The notes under the pieces are model-generated. The model did not search any database, was not told the origin of the DNA, and saw only the letters and a program-made list of their open reading frames with translations. A program made the position numbers and the translations under genes. Of a stretch of DNA of 64,000 bases, positions 1 to 8,296 are shown piece by piece; within the stretch, counting starts at the first letter, position 1, and each line of letters starts with the position of its first letter. This DNA comes from Alcanivorax hongdengensis A-11-3 (GTDB taxonomy: Bacteria; Pseudomonadota; Gammaproteobacteria; Pseudomonadales; Alcanivoracaceae), in contig NZ_AMRJ01000008.1 in NCBI RefSeq assembly GCF_000300995.1, positions 1 through 64,000 on the forward strand, written 5' to 3'.

Positions 1-1
1 T

Positions 2-61
2 GAGATTGGTGTCAGATATCTGACGTCCGTCCTTGTACGTTTTCCCGCAATTGCGCGATGA
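2..61 (+). CDS. Possible 3' end of a gene entering from the left (partial)
   Basis: One plus-strand frame is open from the window edge to a TGA at 59-61 and reads EIGVRYLTSVLVRFPAIAR. It stops just before a symmetrical hairpin with A- and T-runs (66-100), as expected for the end of a gene convergent with the flavoprotein gene that follows. Nineteen codons are too few to assign a family or exclude chance. Confidence 0.3.
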   Translation, partial: EIGVRYLTSVLVRFPAIAR

Positions 62-65
62 ACAT

Positions 66-100
66 AAAAAACGCCCGACCTTCCTGGCCGGGCGTTTTTT
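66..100. terminator. Bidirectional rho-independent terminator
   Basis: An A-run, the stem CGCCCGaCC/GGcCGGGCG with a short TTCCT loop, and a T-run form a hairpin that can terminate from either side. It lies 15 bp beyond the stop of the minus-strand flavoprotein gene and would also serve any plus-strand gene ending near position 61. Confidence 0.75.
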
Positions 101-114
101 ATGGCGCCGGATGT

Positions 115-1638
115 CTACGCTGCGGAGCGCTTCTCGCTGACGCCGTATTGCAGATCATAATCGGCCACGCGGAAGGCACTCAGGCGCTTCTTCAGGGCCG
201 CCAGCGACCAGGGCCAGGCGGCAAAGTTGCGGCCGTTCTGGTCCAGGTAGTAGCTCTTGCAGCCACCGCTGTTGAACACCGTTCCCTTGAGATGCTTCTG
301 CACTTTCTCATTGTGCTTGCGCAACACGTCCGGGTTGATGGTGATGCGGCTGATACCCCGGGCCTTGATCTTCTTCAGGCCATCGATGATGTAGTCCAGC
401 TGGGCTTCGGCCAGCCCGATGAAGGAATCATAAACCAGCACGTTGGGACCCAGCACCAGGAAGGCATTGGGCACATCTTTCATGGTCGCACCCAGATAGG
501 CTTCCGGCGAGCTGTCCTTCCACAGATCCGAGAGGCGCTCACCGTTGGCATTGATGACCTTGCGACCAATCGGCGGATGGGAGACTTCGAAACCGGTGCC
601 CCAGATGATCACGTCCACCTCGTGGCGCTCGCCATTGGCCGCGATCACGGTGTTACCGTCCACTTCCACCAGACCATGGGGAATCAGGTTGGCGTTATCC
701 GCCTGCAGGGCCGGGTAATAGTTGTTGGCGAACAGGATACGCTTGCAGCCCAGGGTGAAGTCCGGCGTCACGGCCTTGCGCAGGGCCCGGTCCTTGATCT
801 GTACGCGCAACAGCTGTTTGGCCGCGGTGCTCACCGGCTTGAGTGCCGCCGGGTTACGCAGGCCGAAGTTGATCACGTTCAGGGACTGGGCCACCGCACG
901 ACGCCAGGTTTTCTGAATGATCGGCAGCTTGTCGATCAATTGCTTGCTGGTGTCACCCAGGTTCATGTCCGGCTTGGGCAACACCCAGGGGGCGGTGCGC
1001 TGGAACACGTGCAACGCTTTCACCTTGGGCTGGATTTGCGGCACAAACTGGATCGCCGAAGCACCGGTGCCAATCACCGCCACCCGCTTGCCGGTCAAGT
1101 CATAATCATGGTTCCACTTGGCGGAATGGAACATCTCGCCCTTGAAGGTATCCAGCCCCGGCAGCGCCGGAATCTGCGCCTCGGTGATCGGGCCGGTGGC
1201 AAACACCACGGTGCGTGCCAGCGTCTGACTCTTTTGCCCACCGGTCTGGGTGTCCAGCACCCACAGGTGACGCGCTTCATCCCACCTGGCCTGCTCCAGC
1301 TCGGTACCGAATTCGATCAGTTCCTGGATGCCAAAGTCCTGGCTGACCTCTTCCAGGTAGCTGAGGATCTCGGGCTGCCGGGCAAACAGGTGGCTCCACT
1401 TGCTGCTCGGCGCGAAGGAAAACGAATAAAGGGACGACGGCACATCGCAACCGCAGCCGGGATAGGTGTTTTCCCGCCAGGTGCCACCAACGCGCTGGGC
1501 TTTCTCGATAATCTTGAAATCGTGATAGCCCTCTTTCTTCATCTTGATGGCGGCGCACAAACCGGAGATACCGGCGCCGACGATGAAGGAGTCATAAATT
1601 CTGGCCTCGGTGGCCTTGCTCTTTTTTGCTGCTGCCAT
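115..1638 (-). CDS. Flavin-dependent Baeyer-Villiger-like monooxygenase
   Basis: This 507-residue FAD/NADPH flavoprotein has an N-terminal FAD Rossmann motif GAGISG (21-26), GGTWRENTYPG (51-61), the Baeyer-Villiger fingerprint FxGxxxHxxxW as FKGEMFHSAKW (165-175), and a second dinucleotide motif GTGASA (190-195). The family inserts oxygen next to ketones or oxidises soft nucleophiles; the substrate here is not known. It is the last gene of a three-gene minus-strand operon (PF10118 protein, SDR, this gene) with gaps of about 40 bp. The association with an SDR suggests an alcohol-ketone-ester route, which is inference. It is clearly different from the AlmA-type enzyme at 6548-8047. Confidence 0.88.
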   Translation of the reverse strand: MAAAKKSKATEARIYDSFIVGAGISGLCAAIKMKKEGYHDFKIIEKAQRVGGTWRENTYPGCGCDVPSSLYSFSFAPSSKWSHLFARQPEILSYLEEVSQDFGIQELIEFGTELEQARWDEARHLWVLDTQTGGQKSQTLARTVVFATGPITEAQIPALPGLDTFKGEMFHSAKWNHDYDLTGKRVAVIGTGASAIQFVPQIQPKVKALHVFQRTAPWVLPKPDMNLGDTSKQLIDKLPIIQKTWRRAVAQSLNVINFGLRNPAALKPVSTAAKQLLRVQIKDRALRKAVTPDFTLGCKRILFANNYYPALQADNANLIPHGLVEVDGNTVIAANGERHEVDVIIWGTGFEVSHPPIGRKVINANGERLSDLWKDSSPEAYLGATMKDVPNAFLVLGPNVLVYDSFIGLAEAQLDYIIDGLKKIKARGISRITINPDVLRKHNEKVQKHLKGTVFNSGGCKSYYLDQNGRNFAAWPWSLAALKKRLSAFRVADYDLQYGVSEKRSAA

Positions 1639-1680
1639 GAGTCAAAAACCTCTGTCTTACAGGCATGAACCCTGTCGGGC

Positions 1681-2517
1681 TCACTTCACGAACCGGTAGG
1701 AAAAACCGAGCAGGTCCGCGTAAAGATTGGGGGAAACGCGCTTCATCACCCAGAACAGTTTGGCGTCCACCTGGGGGGTGGTGTAGAGCTCGCCCTTGTC
1801 CAGGCGGTTCAGGGTCAGTTTGGCCACCGAGTCACTGGTGGTCATGGCGTAGTTCATCAGCGCATGATCGGCCAGTTTCGAGTAACGGTCCGGGATACGG
1901 CCATCCTTGATGATATTGGTAGGCACCAGGGTCGGGCACAGCACGTTGACCTTGATGTTGTCTCTCTTGAGTTCGGAATAAAGCGTCTCGGACAGGGCGC
2001 GCACGCCAGCCTTGGTGACGTTGTAGGCACTCATTTCCGGGGCGGCGGTATAGGACGCGGCGGAGGCCACGTTAATGATCGCGCCATGACCGAGCTTCTT
2101 GAAACCGGGCACGAAATAATGACAGCCGTGCACCACGCCCCACAGGTTCACGTCCATCACCCATTTCCAGTCTTCCAGGCTCAGTTCATGGAACTTGCCA
2201 CCGATGCCCACGCCGGCATTGTTGATGACCAGGGTCGTCGGGTGCCCCATCAGTGTTTCAGCCTGCTCGGACAGCCTCTTGACTTGATCGGCTTTGCCCA
2301 CATCACAGGCTACGGCATAGGCTTTGCCGCCAGCCTCTTCAATCAGAGATACGGTGTCTTCCGCGCTTTCCAGCTTCAGATCCGCACAGACCACCACACT
2401 GTTGCGCCGTGCCAGTTCCAGGGCAAAGCTGCGGCCGATACCACTACCGGCACCGGTAACCACCGCGTAGCCGTTATAGCTCGGCTTGCGGGAACGAAAT
2501 TTGAGAATATTCATCAT
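1681..2517 (-). CDS. Short-chain dehydrogenase/reductase
   Basis: A classical NAD(P)-dependent SDR of 278 residues. It shows the cofactor motif TGAGSGIG (21-28), the NNAG structural motif (99-102), a serine in the INVASAAS stretch (about 150-155) and the catalytic YNVTK (Y165, K169). The acidic residue after strand 2 (CADL) favours NAD over NADP. It is the middle gene of the operon and probably interconverts an alcohol and a ketone or aldehyde for the neighbouring flavoprotein; the substrate is inferred only. Two ATGs in tandem (2517 and 2514) follow an AAAAGG; the second has the better spacing. Confidence 0.88.
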   Translation of the reverse strand: MMNILKFRSRKPSYNGYAVVTGAGSGIGRSFALELARRNSVVVCADLKLESAEDTVSLIEEAGGKAYAVACDVGKADQVKRLSEQAETLMGHPTTLVINNAGVGIGGKFHELSLEDWKWVMDVNLWGVVHGCHYFVPGFKKLGHGAIINVASAASYTAAPEMSAYNVTKAGVRALSETLYSELKRDNIKVNVLCPTLVPTNIIKDGRIPDRYSKLADHALMNYAMTTSDSVAKLTLNRLDKGELYTTPQVDAKLFWVMKRVSPNLYADLLGFSYRFVK

Positions 2518-2555
2518 TACCTTTTACCCATCCAGGTTCAGCATTCGGGGTGCGA

Positions 2556-3491
2556 TCAGGCACGTTTTCCCGGTACGAATTCCTTGGTCATATAAGGCGC
2601 CAGCAACCCTGTCTCCGGGTTCAGCAGCTTCTCCTTGTAATATTCCAGGTACGCGGTGGTGTCATGGTCGCTGGGGTGGAAATCCCGGCGGGTGTAATCC
2701 AGCAGATGCTTGATGGTACTGCCATACACGCCGTCTTTGGGGCCCGCCAGCAACCCGAGGCTGCGCCGCACATCATTCCAGTAACGCGGACTCAACAGGT
2801 TGCGCGGTTTACGCATGACCGGAATCAGCGATGCGGAAACCGGAATCAGGAAAATGATCGTGAAGGCCGCCAACGCGAAACCGCGCATGCGCAACCCGTA
2901 GTCACCGGACAGCTCCTGGAATACATCATAGGCAATGTCCTTGTGCTCGGATTCTTCCAGCATGTGCCACATCCACAGCGCACGCTGCTTCTCGTCCTGG
3001 GACTCATAGAAGATTTCTTCGTGCTTCATCATGTATTCCGCCAGCACCGCGGTGAAATGCTCGATACCCGCCATCAGCGAGAGCTGCATACGGTTGGACA
3101 GCTTCTTGAAGCCATGTTCGAAAACCTTGTCCGCGAGAAAACGGTAGAGGGGAACCGGAAAGCGGTGTTTGGCCAGCACATCGTTGAACTCGTTATGCAT
3201 CTTGGAGTGAATGGCTTCCTGACCAATCAGGGCCGTGACAAGCCGCTTGAGTTCCGGGTCCTTGACGAACTGACGGTGGTAACGGGCGGTATCGATCACC
3301 AGATCCTCGCCAAAGGTCAGGAAGATCGACAGCGCTTCGAAGTAGGCCGATGCCAGCTCGGTATTGCGGAAAAAGGTGTCGTCCAGGTCCTTGGGATCGA
3401 ACTGGAAATCCATGTGACGAATCGGCACATCCGGCTTTTGTGCTGCCGCCTTGGGCACATACTGATGGATTGTTGCTGTGGTCATTGGCAT
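2556..3491 (-). CDS. PF10118-type predicted metal-dependent hydrolase
   Basis: A 311-residue protein resembling the 'metal-dependent hydrolase' family PF10118, which is common in alkane- and lipid-using bacteria and lacks a firm biochemical function. Repeated His/Glu pairs in predicted helices (IGQEAIHSKMHNEF, GIEHFTAVLAEYMMKHEE, WHMLEESEHKDIAYD) look like a four-helix di-metal site. A hydrophobic stretch (AAFTIIFLIPVSASLIPV) suggests membrane association. It is the first gene of the operon with the SDR and flavoprotein, so it likely shares their substrate stream. The start could also be the ATG two codons downstream (3485). Confidence 0.75.
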   Translation of the reverse strand: MPMTTATIHQYVPKAAAQKPDVPIRHMDFQFDPKDLDDTFFRNTELASAYFEALSIFLTFGEDLVIDTARYHRQFVKDPELKRLVTALIGQEAIHSKMHNEFNDVLAKHRFPVPLYRFLADKVFEHGFKKLSNRMQLSLMAGIEHFTAVLAEYMMKHEEIFYESQDEKQRALWMWHMLEESEHKDIAYDVFQELSGDYGLRMRGFALAAFTIIFLIPVSASLIPVMRKPRNLLSPRYWNDVRRSLGLLAGPKDGVYGSTIKHLLDYTRRDFHPSDHDTTAYLEYYKEKLLNPETGLLAPYMTKEFVPGKRA

Positions 3492-3935
3492 TCACCCGTT
3501 TTCAGAACAAGGCCTGGCCGGGGCGACAAAGGCAACCCCGGCACTGTTACATTGAATGGTGGCACAATAAACCGAATGCTTGTTCGGCTTCAAGTCGGAG
3601 TCATGGCCGCCATCCTGTCGCCTCTCAGGCCTGCTATGGCCCACCTCGAGCCTCCGACCTGAAAGCACAACACCAACGCAATACACTGATTCAAAAAGAA
3701 AAAACAGCAAACTCCGGCAGCCCTGCAAGCGCCAAACTCGCACCTCGCGCCGGCGCCCGGCCTCTGGAGCGGCGGTTTCTCCATTCCCTGTTCGGATATT
3801 CATCACCCGCTTGCGCGTGCCTGCCCGCCCTTGTCGCCCGGCGGCGGGGCTGACATTGGCGAGCCGGTATCGCACTATGTGGACCACGAGAATTGGCCGG
3901 CACTGACCGGCCGCAGTCACCAACGAGGATGTTCC
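3492..3935. other. Divergent intergenic region with no gene recognised
   Basis: This 444-bp gap separates the minus-strand PF10118 operon from the plus-strand nitronate monooxygenase gene, so it must hold both promoters. Short frames occur but none has a convincing ribosome site or a recognisable protein. The only clear structure is a small inverted repeat at 3572-3587. The half nearer the monooxygenase gene is very GC-rich and featureless by eye. Confidence 0.5.
3572..3587. promoter_or_regulatory. Small inverted repeat, possible operator
   Basis: CCGAA-TGCTTG-TTCGG is a perfect 5-bp inverted repeat with a 6-nt spacer, about 80-95 bp upstream of the PF10118 operon start. The position fits a regulator site, but arms this short arise by chance. 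Confidence 0.25.
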
Positions 3936-4913
3936 ATGGCACTACCCGCTTCCCTGCAAGGCCGCCTGCAATTGCCGGCCGTTGCCTCTCCCATGTTTAT
4001 CGTGTCCAACCCGGATCTGGTCATTGCCCAGTGCAAGGCGGGTATTGTCGGGTCCTTCCCGGCGCTCAATGCGCGCCCGGCGGAGCAGCTGGAAGTGTGG
4101 CTCAAGCGCATTACCGAAGAACTGGATGCCTACAACCAGGCCAACCCGGATGCGCCCGCCGCTCCCTTCGCGGTCAATCAGATCGTGCACCGCTCCAATA
4201 ACCGCCTGGAGCACGATCTGGAACTGTGCGTGAAGTACAAGGTACCGATCGTGATCACATCCCTGGGCGCGCGGGTGGACGTGAACGAGGCCATCCACAG
4301 CTACGGCGGCCTGGTCTTCCATGACATCATCAACAATTTCTTTGCCCACAAGGCCATCGAAAAAGGCGCCGATGGCCTGATCGCCGTGGCCGCGGGTGCC
4401 GGGGGCCACGCCGGCACCCTTTCGCCCTTTGCCCTGGTACAGGAAATCCGTGAATGGTTCGACGGGCCGGTGTTGCTGTCCGGCGCCATCGCCAAGGGCG
4501 ATTCCATTCTCGCCGCCCAGGCCATGGGCGCGGACCTGGCCTATATCGGTTCCGCCTTTATTGCCACCGATGAGGCCAACGCCGACCAGCGCTACAAGCA
4601 GGCCATCGTCGACAGCAGCGCCGGCGACATCATTTATTCCAACCTGTTCACCGGTGTCCACGGCAACTACCTGCGCAGCTCTATCGAGGCCGCCGGCCTG
4701 GACCCGGACAACCTGCCGGAAAGCGATCCCTCGAAGATGGATTTCGGCGATGGCGCCGACCAGGGCGACACCAAGGGAGCCAAACCCTGGAAAGATATCT
4801 GGGGGAGCGGCCAGGGCATCGGCGCCATCAAGACCGTGGGCCCGGCGGCGGAGCTGATCGCCCGCTTCAAGAAGGAATACCAGGCCGCCCGTGAGCGGTT
4901 GACGCTGGGCTGA
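3936..4913 (+). CDS. Nitronate monooxygenase (2-nitropropane dioxygenase family)
   Basis: A 325-residue FMN-dependent TIM-barrel enzyme that oxidises propionate-3-nitronate or alkyl nitronates. The N-terminus (SPMFIVSNPDLVIAQCKAGIVGSFPALNARP), the phosphate-binding GAGGHAG segment and the C-terminal LSGAIAKGDSILAAQAMGADLAYIGSAF are typical of the family. The frame is open further upstream, but the ATG at 3936 is preceded by CGAGGA at good spacing and starts exactly where homology should begin. The MBL-fold gene follows after 11 bp, suggesting co-transcription. Its likely role is detoxification of nitronates, although many family members have unknown substrates. Confidence 0.88.
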   Translation: MALPASLQGRLQLPAVASPMFIVSNPDLVIAQCKAGIVGSFPALNARPAEQLEVWLKRITEELDAYNQANPDAPAAPFAVNQIVHRSNNRLEHDLELCVKYKVPIVITSLGARVDVNEAIHSYGGLVFHDIINNFFAHKAIEKGADGLIAVAAGAGGHAGTLSPFALVQEIREWFDGPVLLSGAIAKGDSILAAQAMGADLAYIGSAFIATDEANADQRYKQAIVDSSAGDIIYSNLFTGVHGNYLRSSIEAAGLDPDNLPESDPSKMDFGDGADQGDTKGAKPWKDIWGSGQGIGAIKTVGPAAELIARFKKEYQAARERLTLG

Positions 4914-4924
4914 GAAGAGCCGTC

Positions 4925-5923
4925 ATGGCAGACAGCAAGGCGGCGCCGGTCACTGCGCAACGGGTCAGTGAAGGACTATGGCGACTGGCGCTGCCGATCC
5001 GCGTGCCGCCGGGCCATATCAATAGCTGGCTGATTGAAGACGGCGACCACTGGCTGGTGGTGGACTGCGGCGTACGTCATGAAAAGATCCGTCGTATCTG
5101 GCGGGACTTCATGGCGTCACCACTCTATCGCTCCGGGATAAGCCGCATTGTGTTGACCCACGGCCACCCGGATCACAGTGGTAGCGCCGCCTGGCTGGCC
5201 CGGGAAACCGGCGCCACGGTGCTGATGGCCGAGGCTGAACAGCAGGCCATGACCAGCCTCTGGCACGAGGAGCCAGAGAGCCGTCGCCGGCGACACGAGT
5301 GGCAGACACAGTGGGGCGCCACTGACAGCCAGCGCCAGGCCAGCGACCAGCTGTATGACGGCTTTGCCATGGGCATCCCGCTGATCCACACCCGCATCAA
5401 AACCCTTCAAGCCGGCGACACACTGATGATCGGCCAGCAAGCCTGGCACCTGCATGCCGGTTACGGCCACACCCCGTGCAACCTGCTGCTGCACCAGCCG
5501 GATCGACAAATTCTGATCACCGGCGACCAGATCCTGCCGCAGATCATTACCAATGTGAGTCTGTGGTGGAAACAGGCTGCCAATCCGCTGGCCGGCTACC
5601 TGGCGTCGCTTCAGACCCTTCGCCAGCTGCCGGTGAGTCTGGCACTGCCCGCCCACGGCGAGCCCTTTGATCACTACGCCGCCCGCTGCGACGTGATCGA
5701 AGCCACCCATCAGCGGCGCCTGTCACGGTTACGGGAAAGCCTGGCCACAGGGCCGCAATCCATTGATACGCTGCTTGACACCCTGACCGGTCGTGCCGTC
5801 CATGGCCCGGGGTATCAATTGATAGCCGGGCAGGTTTTTGCCCGGCTGGTGTATCTGCAGCAACAGGGTCGAATCGTGCGCGATGGCGCCGACCCGGTGT
5901 TTCGTTTAACGCCGGGCCAGTAA
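4925..5923 (+). CDS. MBL-fold metallo-hydrolase
   Basis: A 332-residue metallo-beta-lactamase-fold protein. The zinc motif HxHxDH is present as THGHPDHSG (H79, H81, D83, H84). Later ligands are visible in AGYGHTPCNLLLH, ITGDQIL and LALPAHGEPF. The C-terminal ~80 residues look like the winged-helix domain often attached to this subgroup. Family members include thioesterases and lactonases; this one cannot be narrowed down. It starts 11 bp after the nitronate monooxygenase gene. Its last 18 bp overlap the 3' end of the convergent membrane-protein gene. Confidence 0.83.
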   Translation: MADSKAAPVTAQRVSEGLWRLALPIRVPPGHINSWLIEDGDHWLVVDCGVRHEKIRRIWRDFMASPLYRSGISRIVLTHGHPDHSGSAAWLARETGATVLMAEAEQQAMTSLWHEEPESRRRRHEWQTQWGATDSQRQASDQLYDGFAMGIPLIHTRIKTLQAGDTLMIGQQAWHLHAGYGHTPCNLLLHQPDRQILITGDQILPQIITNVSLWWKQAANPLAGYLASLQTLRQLPVSLALPAHGEPFDHYAARCDVIEATHQRRLSRLRESLATGPQSIDTLLDTLTGRAVHGPGYQLIAGQVFARLVYLQQQGRIVRDGADPVFRLTPGQ

Positions 5924-6415
5924 GGCCCGCCCGACCAGCAGTAACAACCAGCCCAGCATGAACAGCAGCAGGGCAAATTTGAGGGTGGCAGCGGTACTGG
6001 CCAGCACATCGAAGGGATGGGCGCGCATCTCCAGCACCATGCGAATCAGCCCGTAGTTCTCCACCGCATCGGCCAGCCCCATCAGCACGGCCAGGCCGAT
6101 CACCACCGGCAGCAGGCCACGTGATGCTTCGCGCCCCAGCAGACGCAACAGCGCCACGGCAATAACCGCCGGGTAAAGCAGCAGAAAAAGATAATCCAGC
6201 CCCTGCAGCACCATCAGCCCGAGCCGCTCACGCTCGCTCCAGCGGCGCAGCATGTCCTGACAGTTGTCCTGCCAGCCGCACAATTCGAAGGACACAATAC
6301 CCAGCGGCGAGGTACTGTTGTGCAGCGGCGCATCCAGCACCCACAGCCCGGCCAGGGTAGGCACCATCAACCCCACCAGAACACGAAACAGATGATTCAG
6401 TAACCGCACGTCCAT
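5906..6415 (-). CDS. Four-TM hypothetical inner-membrane protein
   Basis: A 169-residue protein with about four hydrophobic segments (near residues 10-28, 65-90, 100-115 and 142-165) and a Cys-containing loop (LCGWQDNCQDM) that would lie outside the membrane between the first two segments. I do not recognise the family. It is monocistronic. Its 3' end overlaps the 3' end of the convergent MBL gene by 18 bp, and a strong hairpin lies just upstream of its start, so it is insulated from almA. Confidence 0.65.
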   Translation of the reverse strand: MDVRLLNHLFRVLVGLMVPTLAGLWVLDAPLHNSTSPLGIVSFELCGWQDNCQDMLRRWSERERLGLMVLQGLDYLFLLLYPAVIAVALLRLLGREASRGLLPVVIGLAVLMGLADAVENYGLIRMVLEMRAHPFDVLASTAATLKFALLLFMLGWLLLLVGRALLARR

Positions 6416-6442
6416 TAACGCCCTCCAGAGCCGCCCGGCACA

Positions 6443-6474
6443 AAAAAGCCGGATACCAAGAGTACCCGGCTTTT
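6443..6474. terminator. Rho-independent terminator, probably for almA
   Basis: AAAAAGCCGG and CCGGCTTTT arms enclose a ~12-nt loop with further TAC/GTA pairing and flanking A/T runs. It lies about 75 bp downstream of the almA stop on the minus strand. Confidence 0.65.
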
Positions 6475-6547
6475 GCCGTGCTGGCTTGCTTTAGGGCCTT
6501 TTCACACTACCGAGACGGCACCTGTTGAGCCCCAGGGACAGAGGCTC

Positions 6548-8047
6548 TCAAGCCCCCAGCAGGGAGGCGACCAGCCCCTTCTTCTTGCCAGCCTTGCGGT
6601 TGTCGAATTCCAGCACGCCATCCTCGATACCGCCAAAACGCAGACGCGGCAGGTCATACATATAGTTCTGCACCACTTGCCAGGGCTGACGGGAGCCCTG
6701 CTTGGGCAGCTCGTCATGGGCTCGCTGGATATAACCGGACTGCATGCCCAGGAAGTTCTCATCAGTGCTGCAGTCTTCCCGGTCGCGGGGAATCACGGTG
6801 GTAGCTCCGGTCTTCTCCATGTGATTGAGCAGACGACAGACATATTCGCAGACCAGATCCGCCTTCAGGGTCCAGGACGAGTTGGTGTACCCGAAGACCA
6901 GTGCCATGTTCGGCACGTCTTTCAGCATGGCGCCTTTGTAGACCATGGTGTCATTGGGGTTCACCGGCTTGCCGTCCACCGTGCCTTGCACGCCACCCAG
7001 CATCTGGATGTTCAGGCCAGTGGCGGTAATGATGATGTCCGCCTCCAGCTCCTGGCCGGACTTGAGCAGAATGCCGTTTTCGGTAAAACGCTCGATATGG
7101 TCAGTGACCACTTTCGACTCACCCTTGCGCAGGCTCTTGAACAGATCGCCATTGGGTACCGCACACAGGCGTTCGTCCCACGGGTTATAGCTGGGACGGA
7201 AATGGGTCATGTCGAAATCGTCACCCAGCTGACGACGGGCCGCAGCCAACAGGGCGCGGCGAACCAGTTTGGGGCGCTGCTTGGACAGTTTGAACACCAG
7301 ACGCTGGATGCCGATATTGCGGGCACGGGCAAAACGGTAGACCGCCATTTCCGGCAGGAAGCGGCGCATGCCTACGGAAATCGGATCGACCTCCGGCACG
7401 GTGGCCACATAGGTCGGCGAGCGCTGCAGCATGGTGACATCCGCACCGTTCTTGGCCATGGCCGGCACCAGCGTCACGGCGGTGGCACCGGAGCCGATCA
7501 CCACGACCTTCTTGCCCTGATATTGCAGGTCTTCCGGCCAGTGCTGCGGATGCACGATCTGACCCTTGAAGTCTTCCTCACCGGGAAAGTCCGGGCGGAA
7601 ACCCTGATCGTAGTTATAGTAGCCGGTGCAGGAGAACAGGAAATTACTGGTAAAGGTTTCCTTCTCGCCGGTCTTCTCGTTGGTGGTTTCCACGCTCCAC
7701 TGGCTGTCCTCACTGGACCAGTTGGCCTTGACCACCTTGCGCCCGAAACGAATATGGCGGGTCACGTCATAGTCTTTGGCGGTATCTTCCACATACTGGC
7801 GAATGGACGGACCATCGGCCAGTACCTTGGGCTCGGTCCAGGGACGGAAGCTGTAGCCCAGCGTGAACATGTCGGAATCGGAGCGGATGCCCGGGTACTT
7901 GAACAGGTCCCAGGTGCCACCAATACGGTCGCGGCGTTCGATAATCGCATAGCTGCGGTTGGGGCTCTTGCGTGTCAGGTGGCAAGCCGCACCAATACCG
8001 GAAAGGCCGGCACCAATAATCAGTACATCAACATGGTTGTTGGACAT
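6548..8047 (-). CDS. almA: AlmA-type long-chain alkane flavin monooxygenase
   Basis: A 499-residue flavin-binding monooxygenase closely resembling AlmA of Acinetobacter and Alcanivorax, the enzyme linked to growth on long-chain (above about C20) n-alkanes. It shows FAD motif GAGLSG (12-17), GGTWDLFKYPGIRSDSDM (43-60), the Baeyer-Villiger fingerprint FKGQIVHPQHW (160-170) and second Rossmann motif GSGATA (185-190). The segments CTGYYNYDQGF and SYNPWDERLCAVP match AlmA as I remember it. A strong GGAGGT lies about 8 nt before the ATG. It is apparently monocistronic, with its own promoter region containing a perfect palindrome (8095-8112) and a terminator. Confidence 0.9.
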   Translation of the reverse strand: MSNNHVDVLIIGAGLSGIGAACHLTRKSPNRSYAIIERRDRIGGTWDLFKYPGIRSDSDMFTLGYSFRPWTEPKVLADGPSIRQYVEDTAKDYDVTRHIRFGRKVVKANWSSEDSQWSVETTNEKTGEKETFTSNFLFSCTGYYNYDQGFRPDFPGEEDFKGQIVHPQHWPEDLQYQGKKVVVIGSGATAVTLVPAMAKNGADVTMLQRSPTYVATVPEVDPISVGMRRFLPEMAVYRFARARNIGIQRLVFKLSKQRPKLVRRALLAAARRQLGDDFDMTHFRPSYNPWDERLCAVPNGDLFKSLRKGESKVVTDHIERFTENGILLKSGQELEADIIITATGLNIQMLGGVQGTVDGKPVNPNDTMVYKGAMLKDVPNMALVFGYTNSSWTLKADLVCEYVCRLLNHMEKTGATTVIPRDREDCSTDENFLGMQSGYIQRAHDELPKQGSRQPWQVVQNYMYDLPRLRFGGIEDGVLEFDNRKAGKKKGLVASLLGA

Positions 8048-8094
8048 TTTCTCTACCTCCAGCCCTCGGGCCGCCTGGTCTCAGCAGTGCAAAA

Positions 8095-8112
8095 CATTGA
8101 CATTGGTCAATG
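8095..8112. promoter_or_regulatory. Perfect palindrome upstream of almA, candidate operator
   Basis: CATTGAC-ATTG-GTCAATG is a perfect 7-bp inverted repeat with a 4-nt spacer, 48-65 bp upstream of the almA ATG and 15 bp beyond a strong ribosome site plus leader. Size and position suit a dimeric repressor or activator controlling almA. The adjacent PaaX-like gene (8297-9085) is one candidate binder. Confidence 0.5.
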
Positions 8113-8241
8113 GCACAGTTCAATAGCAGACAGAATAGCCGTACTCACGGGTATGAGGAAAGGCCAAAACGGGCCGTTAATTGACCCTGGAGACAAAAGA
8201 AAATGCCGCTGCGGACCGGCCCAACGGCCCAACCGGCATGG

Positions 8242-8262
8242 GGCGGCGCCTGTGGCGCCGCC
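8242..8262 (-). terminator. GC-rich hairpin after the PaaX-like gene
   Basis: GGCGGCGCC-TGT-GGCGCCGCC is a perfect 9-bp stem located 35 bp downstream of the minus-strand regulator stop. No T-run follows on the minus strand, so it may be a weak terminator or an mRNA-stabilising hairpin. Confidence 0.35.
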
Positions 8263-8296
8263 GCCCTGATCGGCGCGGCGGGATCATGAAGGCTGT

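Noticed and set aside
58-1668. Long plus-strand reading frame (over 500 codons) opposite the Baeyer-Villiger-like gene
   Set aside because: It is an antisense frame kept open by high GC codon use. Its translation is rich in His/Gln/Gly/Val with no motif, while the minus frame has clear FAD and fingerprint motifs. The same applies to similar long antisense frames opposite almA, pckA, the RND permease, gshA, the metallo-barrel gene and the phytase-like gene.
3492-3923. Minus-strand frame of ~140 codons between the PF10118 and nitronate monooxygenase genes
   Set aside because: No ribosome site and low-complexity Arg/Gly/Ala composition. It fills a divergent promoter region and overlaps other equally poor frames.
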